Below are positions 1-12,045 of a stretch of 64,000 nucleotides of DNA, in pieces. The stretch spans positions 4,525,411 to 4,589,410 of the forward strand of contig OZ025875.1 in assembly GCA_964019415.1 (NCBI GenBank). The letters are read 5' to 3'. This DNA is from Ianthella basta. Lineage: Eukaryota > Porifera > Demospongiae > Verongiida > Ianthellidae. The stretch's first letter is position 1. Each line of letters opens with the position of its first letter. Below the pieces are notes generated by a model. That model was not told the origin of the DNA and did not search any database. It was given only the letters and a program-made list of their open reading frames with translations. The translations under genes were made by a program, and so were the position numbers.

Positions 1-3000
1 TACTGACCCCACTGCTTTCAGTGTCACTGCTGGTCTTGAGGAGGGCAGGCTCAAACAAGTGCTTCTTTGCACCCATTCTGCTCTTGCCATGTGTGTGCTT
101 CTTAAGGGATGAGCTGGATTCCCTACTAAGTCTTTCCTGCAGTGTCCTCAAGTATGTCTTTGGTGATGGGATGGTGGGTCCAATGGATGGGGAGGTGTCA
201 GAGCAGCTAACAGTAGAAGAGATCTGCATCAGTCAAAGAAACAATGAAACATGACAGAGCCAAATAGCCGCAGTTGCCACAACCACCTAGTCTGGCTTGT
301 GAGACCGTCCCATCTATGTGCCCCAGGCAATGAACGGGAGGGACAGTCTAGCCGCAGTAACAATTAGTTGACACCTTTGCATTATCAAACTCACACCTAT
401 TGTATTGTGCAATTCATAAGCAATAACCTACGGTAAATCTGCACTATTGGGCCGAACCATATGTACATCAGGCGAGATGGCACAGTACAAGTGCTTTTGC
501 AATTGCTGCTGCCAGCCACTAGAACAAAAGTACAGGTTGGTGAAGGCTGATAGGCTCGCTCGCTATCTAGCAGTGTTCTAGCATTCAGAACATGAAGCAA
601 GGAAGCACTCATTGCGAGATACCACTGCTGGTGCATTCTCCTCAAGTTTTAAATGAGTGAGTGGCCCATAGCAACCCTCTCCGCGGTCGGTCGGTCAGTC
701 AATCTCCAGCCAGAAAGTAATCCAAGAGTGGAAGTGGAGAAATAGAGTGAGGAATAGCTGAGCTTCGAGCCCTCGTCAATCACCAAAGCCAGAACACAGT
801 CACTCCTGCGTAACAGAAGCTCCTCAAACCAATGAATACTATTAACATGAATTCCTGCCAAATGCATCTGATTGGTTGAATAGGTGTGAACTAATTGTTA
901 CTGCCACTAGACCGTCCCTTCCCAGCCCTAAGCACCCAGCGTTTAGATGGGGCGGTCTAGCGAGCCAGATTAACAATCACCAGAAGAAGCTGTGCATGTG
1001 GGCACAATGTAAGGGATGCATGCACAACACGTACACTTACAAACGGTGTACAGTAGTGTTTGAGTTATCAGAACACTGGTGCAACATATGTACAGTACAT
1101 GCGCTTGGTTACTCAATGGTAAGCATCATACACAAGCCATCCAAATTAGTGGGGGCAGGAAGGACAGCATGAGCACCACTGTTTGCATGCCACCCAAAGA
1201 ATTAGGCTGGGGGCAGAAAACACCATATGCACTTTTGGTAACTGGTGAAGAAGATTACTCAGTGGTAATGGCTTACTGAGCAGTAAGTCATTGCCACACA
1301 GCAGACAGCTTCCAAAACATTTAGTAAAGGACAAATCTTTGGCTAGTGACTTCCGAGAGGACTACTGGTGAAGAAAAGCAAGGTGAATGATTGAATGGCC
1401 GCCATGGAAATGCTGAGATAGTTGGAACCGGTCCAGTTTGAGATGAAAAACTGCTACTAGTCAGCTTGCTAAGATACATATACGTACGTATTTGCAGCGT
1501 CTACAATTTCCAGCACTACATAATTATGGGAGGCATTACAGTTGCTCATGCTGACAGGACCTACATACATACCTAGGTTCCCAGTAAGGCTATGTGCTGA
1601 TGATTAGGTATGGCTGTTTGCCTCTATGTCAAATTCAGAACAGAACTGATCTGTTAGTGTCCCACTAAGCCAATCTGCCTACTACAAGTGCAGATGTGGT
1701 CAGTATCCACAGCGAGGAAGCTTCTAGAAGTTGCGCTTTTTGTGAAAGCTATGCCTTACGACTTCTTTAGGACAGGGAAGGACAGCAAATCGAGCTGAAG
1801 CTAGCTTCGCTACAGTGTGCAGTAGTCACTTGCGTACATACGTACATGGTATGCAGCAGTAATTTGTGAAACATTTTTTGCACATGCGCATACAATGGTG
1901 CACATGCCATCTCTTCTACCCCACTAATTATCAGGACCAGGCTGGGCATGAGGCTGCATGCTTGGTGTACGAGGGAAGAAAGATGCTTTAATCCCCCGCA
2001 TGCCATTTATTCACAGGTCCTTACCTCTAAATTGGACATCAGAGAAAGCTCAATATCCTTCAGTTTCTGCTTCTTCATGGCCAGTAGCTGATCAGAGGTA
2101 GACAGCTGGTCCTCCATCTCCCGAATGGAGTCTGCCTCCTGCACCACACAGCGTACACAACACAAGGTACATAACATGCTAGCTGCACACACAAATCACT
2201 CACACACATACCAGCACACATTAGGCCTCCCCTTTCCTCCCGCACCTCCACTACAGCACACTTACCTCCTTCAGACTAGCTTGTACTCCATCAACTAGAG
2301 CCAGCCGATGAGTGTCCCTCAGCTCCTTGGAGACTTTCCTTAGGTCGTGGGCTAGCTCCTGCTCTGCCTTTCTCAAGGTCTGTTTTCGCTCAGCCAACCG
2401 CTGGCGGTGCTTGTCCACCACTGCCTTGGCTTGATCGTAGGCACTTTCCTCTTGATCCAAGTGTCTGTGCAGACTGGAGAGAGAGGGCACACACAGTATG
2501 TTCATATGTAGCTACTGGATACGTACCTGTACATACATACCAGGTCCACAGAATGTGCTGGCTTATGGACTGGACTGACTTACTCGTCAAAGCTGTCTTC
2601 CTGGTGTGGCTGCTGTAGTCTGGTCTCCTTGGACGTGGTTGGATGCTGACTGACAAACTCCACCTTTGACATGTCCATCATATGGAGAAAGGGGGGAAGG
2701 GAGGGAGGGAGGGAAGAAGGAAGAAGAGAGAGTAGAAAGAATACTCTAGAGCCTCAGCAAAGCAAGCTAAAGCAGTGCCCTACGCAAGCTTACACAAGTG
2801 GTGCCCTCCAGAGGCTGTGCAATCACTAGGGAACTACAGTACACCTAACATTATCAGTACTGTGCTACTGTGCTGCATTAGAGACGTTCAGAGCACATTC
2901 CCTGCTCTTACCCTCTCAGCTTGCTCTGATGCTAGTGTCAGATCGTGGTAGTTCAGCGTGGCTGCCTTGGGGCTGCTCGGGTTGCTCTCCTGCAGTGTGC

Positions 3001-6000
3001 TCGTCAAGGTGGCAGTGGTGGTCTGTGTAGTGTCATCAGCACTGGAAGGGGCATGGACAGGTGCAAGTAGTGGTTTGGGGGTGCTGAAGTTGGGAGGAGA
3101 GGTGTGGTCCTGAGGTGAACAGGGTTGGGGTGCAACTGGCTCTACTGGATCAAGGAAGAGATCCACCTGAACACCTACTGCTGTCTGCTTGGGCTGCTTC
3201 CTGAGAAAAATTGGGGGGGGGGGGAGGGGGGGAGGGGGGGGATACATACAGTATTTCATCAGACACATTACGTAGCAAACCACAGCTAAGTATGTACAGT
3301 CCTAGTCAGCACTGGCCAAATTTGCCTCTCAACTACCAGTTGTAGTCACTAAAGCCGCAAGACTGTCCCTCCCCTCCACATGCCTTCCAGGTGATTACTG
3401 GGACACTGTAGCAAGCCAGACCAAATGAGGCCAAAATGTCTTGCAGTCAGTAAGGATTGATCCTGCTACATACAGTACATACTGTACATACAGCTATTCA
3501 CACAATATCTGTTTGCCTTTAATACAATGTGTCATTCTCAGCTCAGTGGCTGAAGAAAGTATGTTTCCCTGTGTCTTTTATGTCCAGAAAGAGAACTGTC
3601 TAAAGAAGATAATGCAGAGTACACTTTGTTGGATTGGACCACACAAAGACAAGCCTTTGGTACTGTAATGTAGGTGCATGTCAAAGATAGTACATCGACA
3701 CAAACAGCATCCCTCCAGTGACTAAGCATAACAAGTTAAGAACATCACAGCTGTGGCTTTGTGGGGTCTTGCCTGTCCTGTTTTTGCTATTAAGCATTCT
3801 TTAGATTAAATTGGAACAGAGTGAACCTCATTTTACAACCCATGTGCCTGTGGCATTTCTGCAGTATGTCAAATCCTCCCCAACTTCAGTTATTATATCC
3901 AGCTGCTATTGCACAATCTCATGACTAATTGCACAATAATAGCTTAAGCAGAATTACCGTATAATTTCTAATATAGGCGCCGCCCCAATTAAAGCGCCTC
4001 CTAGGGCATACCCTATTTTTCCCGTTCCAATTGTAAGCGCCCTTGGGCATTGGAAATAATATCAGGCGGCACCTAAATTATTGGAGCGGAATATATAATT
4101 TTGCACTATACTCCATGTGCTGAACGTGAGACAGTGAAATGGCTGCCCTGATGGACTACTTTAAAAGTCTTGCTGCTTCATTCACGTCCACAGAACATAG
4201 AAAGAAGATGGTTAAGCGGTTCAAGTGACCAGTAGGGAGACCAAGGAAGCGCCCACTGGAACTGAGTGGCACAGGCTGACAAAGAAGACATCCAGGTGGC
4301 ACCTGTATTTGCTGATTGCGTGGAGCCCACAAGTGCCAAGTCCAGTTGATGTCAGTACACCACGAAACAAAAGCAGCGTGCTGTTCTGTACGCAGGCGCT
4401 CGAAAGTACTATTCCGCTCTAATACACATGCTAGGCACCCTTCTAATCGAAGCACCCCTTGGTCATTGCATATTTTTGGCCGTTCCAATAAGAAGCGCCT
4501 TTCAGCTTTGGAATTATTTTTAAGAGGCGATTATATTAGAAACTATACAGTATGTATTGTACATAGAGGATGGGCAAGGTGCTACACAAGTGCACTTGTG
4601 GGCACTGTGATGATATGAAGTTTGGTGACACATCAATACTATTGCTGCACGGAGACTGAAGACACTTCAACGAGGTTCGCTCTAAGTAGAAGGAAGGCAG
4701 GCGTTAGGCCTATGTTACCATTGAGAACAATGCATGGATATGCCATGGGGCCTGGAAGGTGTCCTGCAGCTGACTATATTTGGACTACCATTTATGTATG
4801 GAGCACCATCAATCACACTTGATCCAACCTCGTGTATTATTTATATGTATCTTCGCAATGCACATAAATACGTACGAAATCGCCAGTTACATTTTGTGAT
4901 CTGACTATTGCACAAGAATTGTCTTGTTGTGACGAATTTACGGCATGACAGTCCTACTTCTCCACCGGTGGGTACCAAGCAAAGACAATGACGGATCCAC
5001 TTTGACCCACAAAAGGATGAGCAGCTGACAAATCTAATATGTACGTACGTACATACTAAAATAAGATAAAATAAACTGCTTTAGTGGTATTTTGATACAC
5101 ACTAAAGCAGTACCCTGAAGTAGACTGACGTTTTGATCAGCACTGACTTTAGCACCATACACAGTGCAGCTACATCACATGCACATACGTATGCACACAC
5201 TGTCTCACTTCAAGGCCTGTTTCTCCCTCTTCTTCTGCTCTGACTTGAGCTTGTGCAGCTGTTGCTTGTCTCGCTGCAATTCTTCCTTCACTCGTTGCAG
5301 AGACAAGCGAGCCTCCTCTTCCTCACTCCGCAGCACAGACAGGGATGATTCAATGGCTCTCTTTTGTTCTTCTGCCTGTTGGCCACCTAGCTCGGCTTCA
5401 CAGCGGGAGCTGTAGGGGAAGGAAACAGGAAGTCAAACAGATGCAAACACTGCAAGACATGTGCTGTCATGCCGTAAAAGTTCCCCCACTGAAATGGCTC
5501 CGCCAGGCCAAAAACGGCAGAAAATGGCTGCCGTAATGGTTCTGCCGTAGTGACAAAGTCCCTTTCATCTCCCAATATTCATTGTTGTGGTTGATCTTGA
5601 GCACGCAGCGAAGGCATGTCAGCTGAAATCGTCTATTCATTGAACAAAATCGTCCACTCATCGAACGAAATCGCCTATAAATTGAACCAAAGCGCCCATC
5701 TAATGAACGAAATCGCCTTTTCATCGAATGAAACATGTTATCCTGGATTGAGAATGCGTCCCAACTTGGGAAAGACGTCAGGGTACAAGTACACGACGAA
5801 TCTGACCGTCAGTTCGCGCTGGCATTGGTAATTTAGTCAGTACCCCCACCTCACCTCTTGATTGCTGCTAGCGCCTCCTTCTCTTGTGCAATAGCTTCCT
5901 GGAGCTCTTGCTGCTGCTGGGCCATCAGTTGCTTAGCCTCCTCTGCACTGGCCGTCTGCAGTGCCGCAACCTTCTCTCGCTCACACTCCACCTTGCGCAG

Positions 6001-9000
6001 CTCCTCCCCTAACTGACTGCGCTCGGCAGTCAGACGTGCCGTCTGCCAAAGAAACAGCACAAGACATTTCACAGCACCCACTGAGTATGTACCATGCCAC
6101 ACAGAGGACAGGCCAACCATGAGAGCCAATAATGTCAATGTTCATGAGATAGTCAATAAGCTTGCTATGCAGCTAGCTATGTGCACACACTCAATGCCAG
6201 TACTAGTGTGCTTATCACAATACACAATATAGAGTATGCCTGCATAGCTTATGTGTATGTACTAGTACTGGAGTTGTTGGGTAGCCTTTAGCGCCCCTAT
6301 ATTAGAGAGGTTAAGATCAATGTTTACGGTGAACGTTGACGTCATAAATCATCACGTGACACCCTCCACAGGCAACGTACGTACACGGTGAAGTTTTAAC
6401 GTTGTGTATGCCTGGAACCACGTTCCACCGTAAGCATATTCCGGTGAGTTCTTTCCTTGTCTGGAGGTTTCTATTCAACGTTTCATGAGTTTCCATGTTT
6501 AGTTAAATATCTGTAGTATCCAAATAAGAAGGGCAGAGCTTCAAGTCATCTTCTTCACTGCGGGACGAATCCAAACGGCTGTCGTGGTCATACCACGGCA
6601 GCTGAACCTCAATCTCAACCACATCCAGATCACTCGGATCACTTCTAGAATATAGGGAATCACCATCAAGAGCGCTTACCAGCGGAGAAAAGACGCAGCT
6701 ACCCAACTCCAAGAAACAAGCTTACTCTGAAACACCACTTCGTCGAACGTTTACGTTGATCTCAACTTCACCGCCGTCTCTCACGGTGAACGTTGACGTC
6801 ATATCTTGGCTCACATGACCATTCAACGTTCAGCGTTAACGTTGATAACCTCTCTATTGTTTCCAGATTCAGGCATTCGTATGGCTTTATATTAGTAGTA
6901 ATGTATATTCTGTCATTGCAAATGGCGGCGCCCATGCTCTTCTTTACACAGCTCATAATCATCTTTTAATGGCATTTCGCCATCTTTCAATCAAGCGATA
7001 TGTGTTCATGAATGTGTGTTAATAGAGTGATACTAATAAAAAGCCTAACATAGGACTCTTATGTGAGATACAGCTCTAATTATCATAAACGGACTCTGTA
7101 AAATGGCTGTGCTTGTTTGCAAAATTTACAATTATTTTTCTTCCTAATTCGCCGGGTATCCAAAGAACACAAAGTGTTTCTAGAACACGTTTAAGTAATA
7201 GCATTGTAGTAGTAAGCTTACCTAACTGTTCTCCCACAAGGTACAGCCTCAACTACAACAGAGGGGTCGAACAACCCGTTGGCCTATGTTTGATAACGAA
7301 GACAAGCGAAAGATGAGATTACCAATTAGGGTTGCCTTTTTAGTCAGTATATTCCTCCTTCAGGCACAAAGTAACATGTACATCCTCGTTCAGAATGTTA
7401 TGTAGATGAAAAAGCAGTTGGTAATTGAAACCATTATAACAGTTTGGTAGGGGTGCTTTCATTGGATGACTGGCTGGTCTGGAGAGTTGAAACTCTTGCA
7501 AATCCAACATAATGGCATCTTGATGTATCTTTCAGGACATCGGCAATGCTGCATCCGCAACTATCTGAACTATTGAACATACAGTTACACAGGGAAATTG
7601 GTAGCAGATACTTAAGAGTTTAGGGATGCCCATCGACCCACATGTTTTTCAACTCAAAGTACTTGTTCTCTTACATAGTACTAGTGATCCAACAGTACAC
7701 ATATGTATGTAGTACTATGCACAGTATGCATACGTACGTACATACATATGTACATACGTACGTACATATGCAAAGTACACAAACTATGTATGTAGGTAGT
7801 GTACAGCCAAGATTACTTACATACATCTTGGTACAAAACAAGTGAGTAAGCACCAACACAAGTGACTGAGTGTCTCCAGAAACCATCCTAACCTTCTCCT
7901 GAACCTCTTCCTCCAGTAACTGACACTCCTTCCTCCTCCTGTCCACCTCCCTCGCATGCTCCTGCTCCTCTGCCTCAAGCTGCTCCTTTAACTGTCTCAG
8001 GCGTTGCTCAGCCTCTCCTGTTTCCTTTCTCAGTGAATCCAGCTCCACAGTGTGTGTCTCCTGCAGCTCCAGGCGACACTGCTCCAGTTTGGAGCTGTGT
8101 TCCTTCCTCAGCTCAGCCTGACAAAGAGACAGGACACATGACCTTGTACAGGTGTACAGCATTGTAGAACTTGGCCGCATGCACGTGCGTGAATGCGAAC
8201 AGCTGTACATATTACCTCTATATATATCTACCTACGTACATAGATGGGTACATACGTAGCTAATGCATTCTGATTGTATTCAGATATGCACAGTACAATC
8301 ACAAGGTACCATATTCAGCAAATACAATTCATCTCCCACTGACTGCCATTGCAGCAGACTGGCTAAAGGGAACACTGATCCTGCTCCAGTCACAAACTGA
8401 ATCTTACTGTATGTACATACACAATAAAACCAGTGTACATCAAATGCATAGCACCAGTACAATCGCTACACCGATGAAGGTTGGAGGAGACAATATATGT
8501 AGTCATCAACTGTGGGCAGGGCCCATCTCCACAAGGTCTAGCTGAAGCAACTACACACTGTGAGGTGACCCCTGACTAAGACTTTCAAACATGCTCAGTC
8601 CCAGTCCTCCTGAAGCTGATGCAACACATTTAACCTTGCACATCATGATATCCATCCCACCCCACTTCCTTGAAGCACTACTGTGCACCCATCCAAAGGC
8701 TTCAATCTCAATCTACTGCAGGTCAAGGAGGGGCATGGCCTTGACCAGATCAGACCACCAAACAAAGCTGCTTCAGAGACGACAGAGCAAAAGTTTAAGC
8801 CTGACTGTGGTGAGGGGGTGTCTAATCGTGATGCTATCTGAAGCAGGTACACTACCACACTACACCCTACACTAATTGAACACTGCACCCCACACTAATT
8901 GGATCTGGGCTGTTAAATCATAGCCAATTTAAGTGTAAGTACAGTGTACCATTTATGGACACAGGCCTTGTGATTTCCCTAATTATCACTTTGTGTACAC

Positions 9001-12000
9001 CATTCTCCCAAGATAAGGTGGGAAGATAGGACACACATGTACGTACACACACACTGTACCTATGGTACACCAATCCTCAGATGGTCTGAAAAAGAGAGTT
9101 TCTGTTTCTTCCTATCGTCGGATAAACTTTAAGATCCCGACTGCAGTGGTTCTGTGTCTTTCTTCAGTCCGGCAGATGGTGATTTCCACAAAACTCTTCA
9201 CCAAAAGCCGGTGGTAGAATCCTCTGCTTCCCATAATCGGAAACACGCTGACTCCAGAGTAACTCTCACAACAATGCCAAGCCCACTTTTACACCTTCGC
9301 GATGAGGATCAAAGGGCTAAGTAATTGTTCTTGCTATTGACATCTTTGAGCTCTACTAATTTCTTACAGGTGTGCATTTAAACATACGTACTACAGGCTA
9401 CATATAGGTCCATGCACAGGCACATGCACAGCTACATACATACAGGTAGCCTTACAAGTGTGTGTACACCCGTACTGTATGTAGGTGGTAACTTTTACTT
9501 TCACGACATACATACAGAAGCTGGTAGAATGACACACAAAGAGTGATAATTAGGGATATAAGGGGCATACGTAAGCCATCATTCACCATGCAATGTTCAC
9601 TGTGCCATCGGGACAAATCACAAAGTACACTGTAAGTAAACTCTTTGACAAGGCATGCATGATACATGGTGTTACCAGGGAATGTACACAGTGCTCACAC
9701 CAGAATCAATCCACACACTACTTGTTAAGTGATAAACACTACAGCCGATTTCAGAATGGTTGTTCAAAAGGTAAATGGCAAATGGCGTGACGTAAATGGC
9801 ATACTGTACAATAAGAGTGATGTAATGGCAAGCAGTTAAACTAATAGTGACGTCACACCATTTGGTCGTACTGCTATTTGCCATTTTGGCCAACCGTTCT
9901 GAAATCGACTATCCCAGCACCAGTATATAACAGATGGCAAACAGGAGAAGTGGTACAGTCAATTTCAGAATGGTTGGCCAAAATGGCAAATGGCAGAACG
10001 ATCAAATGGCGTGATGTCACTATTAGTGTTCCTGCTTGCCATTACGTCACAGCTATTGTACAGTATGCCATTTGCTATGACGTCACGTCATTTGCCATTT
10101 ACCTTTTGGACAACCATTCTGAAATCAGCTGCAACAGTCCTCCTCCTGTTTAAACAGGGGAGGTGGTAGCAGTCCTCCCCCTGTTCAAACAGGGAAGGTG
10201 GTAGCAGTCCTCCCCCTGTTCAAACAGGGGAGGTGGTAGCAGTCCTCCCCCTGTTCAAACAGGGGAGGTGGTAGCAGTCCTCCCCCTGTTCAAACAGGGG
10301 AGGTGGTAGCAGTCCTCCTCCTGTTCAAACAGGGGAGGTGGTAGCAGTCCTCCCCCTGTTCAAACAGGGGAGGTGGTAGCAGTCCTCCTCCTGTTCAAAC
10401 AGGGGAGGTGGTAGCAGTCCTCCTCCTGTTCAAACAGGGGAGGTGGTAGCAGTCCTCCTCCTGTTTAAACAGGGGAGGTGGTAGCAGTCCTCCTCCTGTT
10501 TAAACAGGGGAGGTGGTAGCAGTCCTCCTCCTGTTTAAACAGGGGAGGTGGTAGCAGTCCTCCTCCTGTTCAAACAGGGGAGGTGGTAGCAGTCCTCCTC
10601 CTGTTTAAACAGGGGAGGTGGTAGCAGTCCTCCTCCTGTTCAAACAGGGGAGGTGGTAGCAGTCCTCCCCCTGTTCAAACAGGGGAGGTGGTAGCAGTCC
10701 TCCCCCTGTTCAAACAGGGGAGGTGGTAGCAGTCCTCCTCCTGTTCAAACAGGGGAGGTGGTAGCAGTCCTCCCCCTGTTCAAACAGGGGAGGTGGTAGC
10801 AGTCCTCCTCCTGTTCAAACAGGGGAGGTGGTAGCAGTCCTCCTCCTGTTCAAACAGGGGAGGTGGTAGCAGTCCTCCTCCTGTTTAAACAGGGGAGGTG
10901 GTAGCAGTCCTCCTCCTGTTTAAACAGGGGAGGTGGTAGCAGTCCTCCCCCTGTTTAAACAGGGGAGGTGGTAGCAGTCCTCCTCCTGTTCAAACAGGGG
11001 AGGTGGTAGCAGTCCTCCCCCTGTTCAAACAGGGGAGGTGGTAGCAGTCCTCCTCCTGTTCAAACAGGGGAGGTGGTAGCAGTCCTCCTCCTGTTCAAAC
11101 AGGGGAGGTGGTAGCAGTCCTCCTGTTAACTGGTACATAAATCACTACAGTACATCGAACGCTTATGTTACCATCCACAATCCCCAATAGGAGGGACATA
11201 CCAAATGGATGGCTCATTTCACAGGCAAATTGCTCCTGTATACACTCCATGCCCTAGTGACCTGCTCCAGTCACAAAGACTGACACCTAGGTACATACAA
11301 CTACACAGTGCAATGCAACCACAATTAAGCACCCACACACCACTGCACCCTTGTGTGGGAAGGTGGCAAGGGACAATACCAATACCTACCTACAAACATC
11401 TTTTCCCACACAACAAAGTTGTGATGCATGCTTACCAGGGTAGCTTCATTTTCTGCTATCAGAGCCTTCTTCTTATCGTGTAAGGCTGCATCCAACTACA
11501 AGGGTAAAGGACAACTCTCTATAGACAAAAACACCAGTCTCCCTTTTAGCAGTATACACTACTAGACAAGCCAGACAGACACTACCAGACAAGCGTCTCC
11601 CACTGTGTCAACTAAGCATACAAAAGCAACTGCTTGTGCCAACTGTTTGCAGCACTGACCCTCTAATGTCAGCTAAGGAAGTGAGTTGGTAAAAGTGGGA
11701 GGAGAGCAAGTGGTGGCTGTGTACCTGTGCACTAGTCAGTGAACCACCCAACACAGGCAGACAATACACAACCAACCTCCTTTTGTAGCTCTTCTTCTGC
11801 TTTCTCTTTATTCTGTCCAAGGTCTTGCAGTCGTGCTCTCTCTGCCTCTAGCTCACCTTCCATTCTACCCCTCAGCTCTGTCAGCCTCTCTTCTTTCTCA
11901 TTGCTGAGCCGCAGCTCAACAGTAGCCATCTCCCTCTCTTGCTCCTGGGACAAGGCCACACACTTCTGTAGATAAGAAGTGAAGAACACTCAAGACTAAA

Positions 12001-12004
12001 AAGG

Positions 12005-12045
<41 letters not shown>

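Larger units (their letters stand above)
8118..11435. other. CEP164 intron 13: MITE pair plus minisatellite
   Basis: This is the largest CEP164 intron (3.3 kb). It holds two inverted MITE copies (9747-9907 and 9961-10127) followed directly by a 35-bp minisatellite. The remainder (8120-9740) shows no gene or repeat I can identify, apart from TACGTA-rich stretches. Confidence 0.75.

Noticed and set aside
8643-8888. Short ORFs at 8.6-8.9 kb in CEP164 intron 13
   Set aside because: No splice sites connect them to the CEP164 frame and no family is recognised.
9060-9260. Segment at 9.06-9.26 kb as a possible structured RNA gene
   Set aside because: I could not find conserved snRNA or tRNA boxes or a convincing fold by eye.
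9593-9893. Short ORFs on both strands in the MITE pair
   Set aside because: They follow the inverted repeat and have no protein-like features.
10136-11124. Possible CRISPR array, because of a regular 35-bp palindromic repeat
   Set aside because: There are no unique spacers. Units are contiguous and the genome is clearly eukaryotic, so it is a minisatellite.
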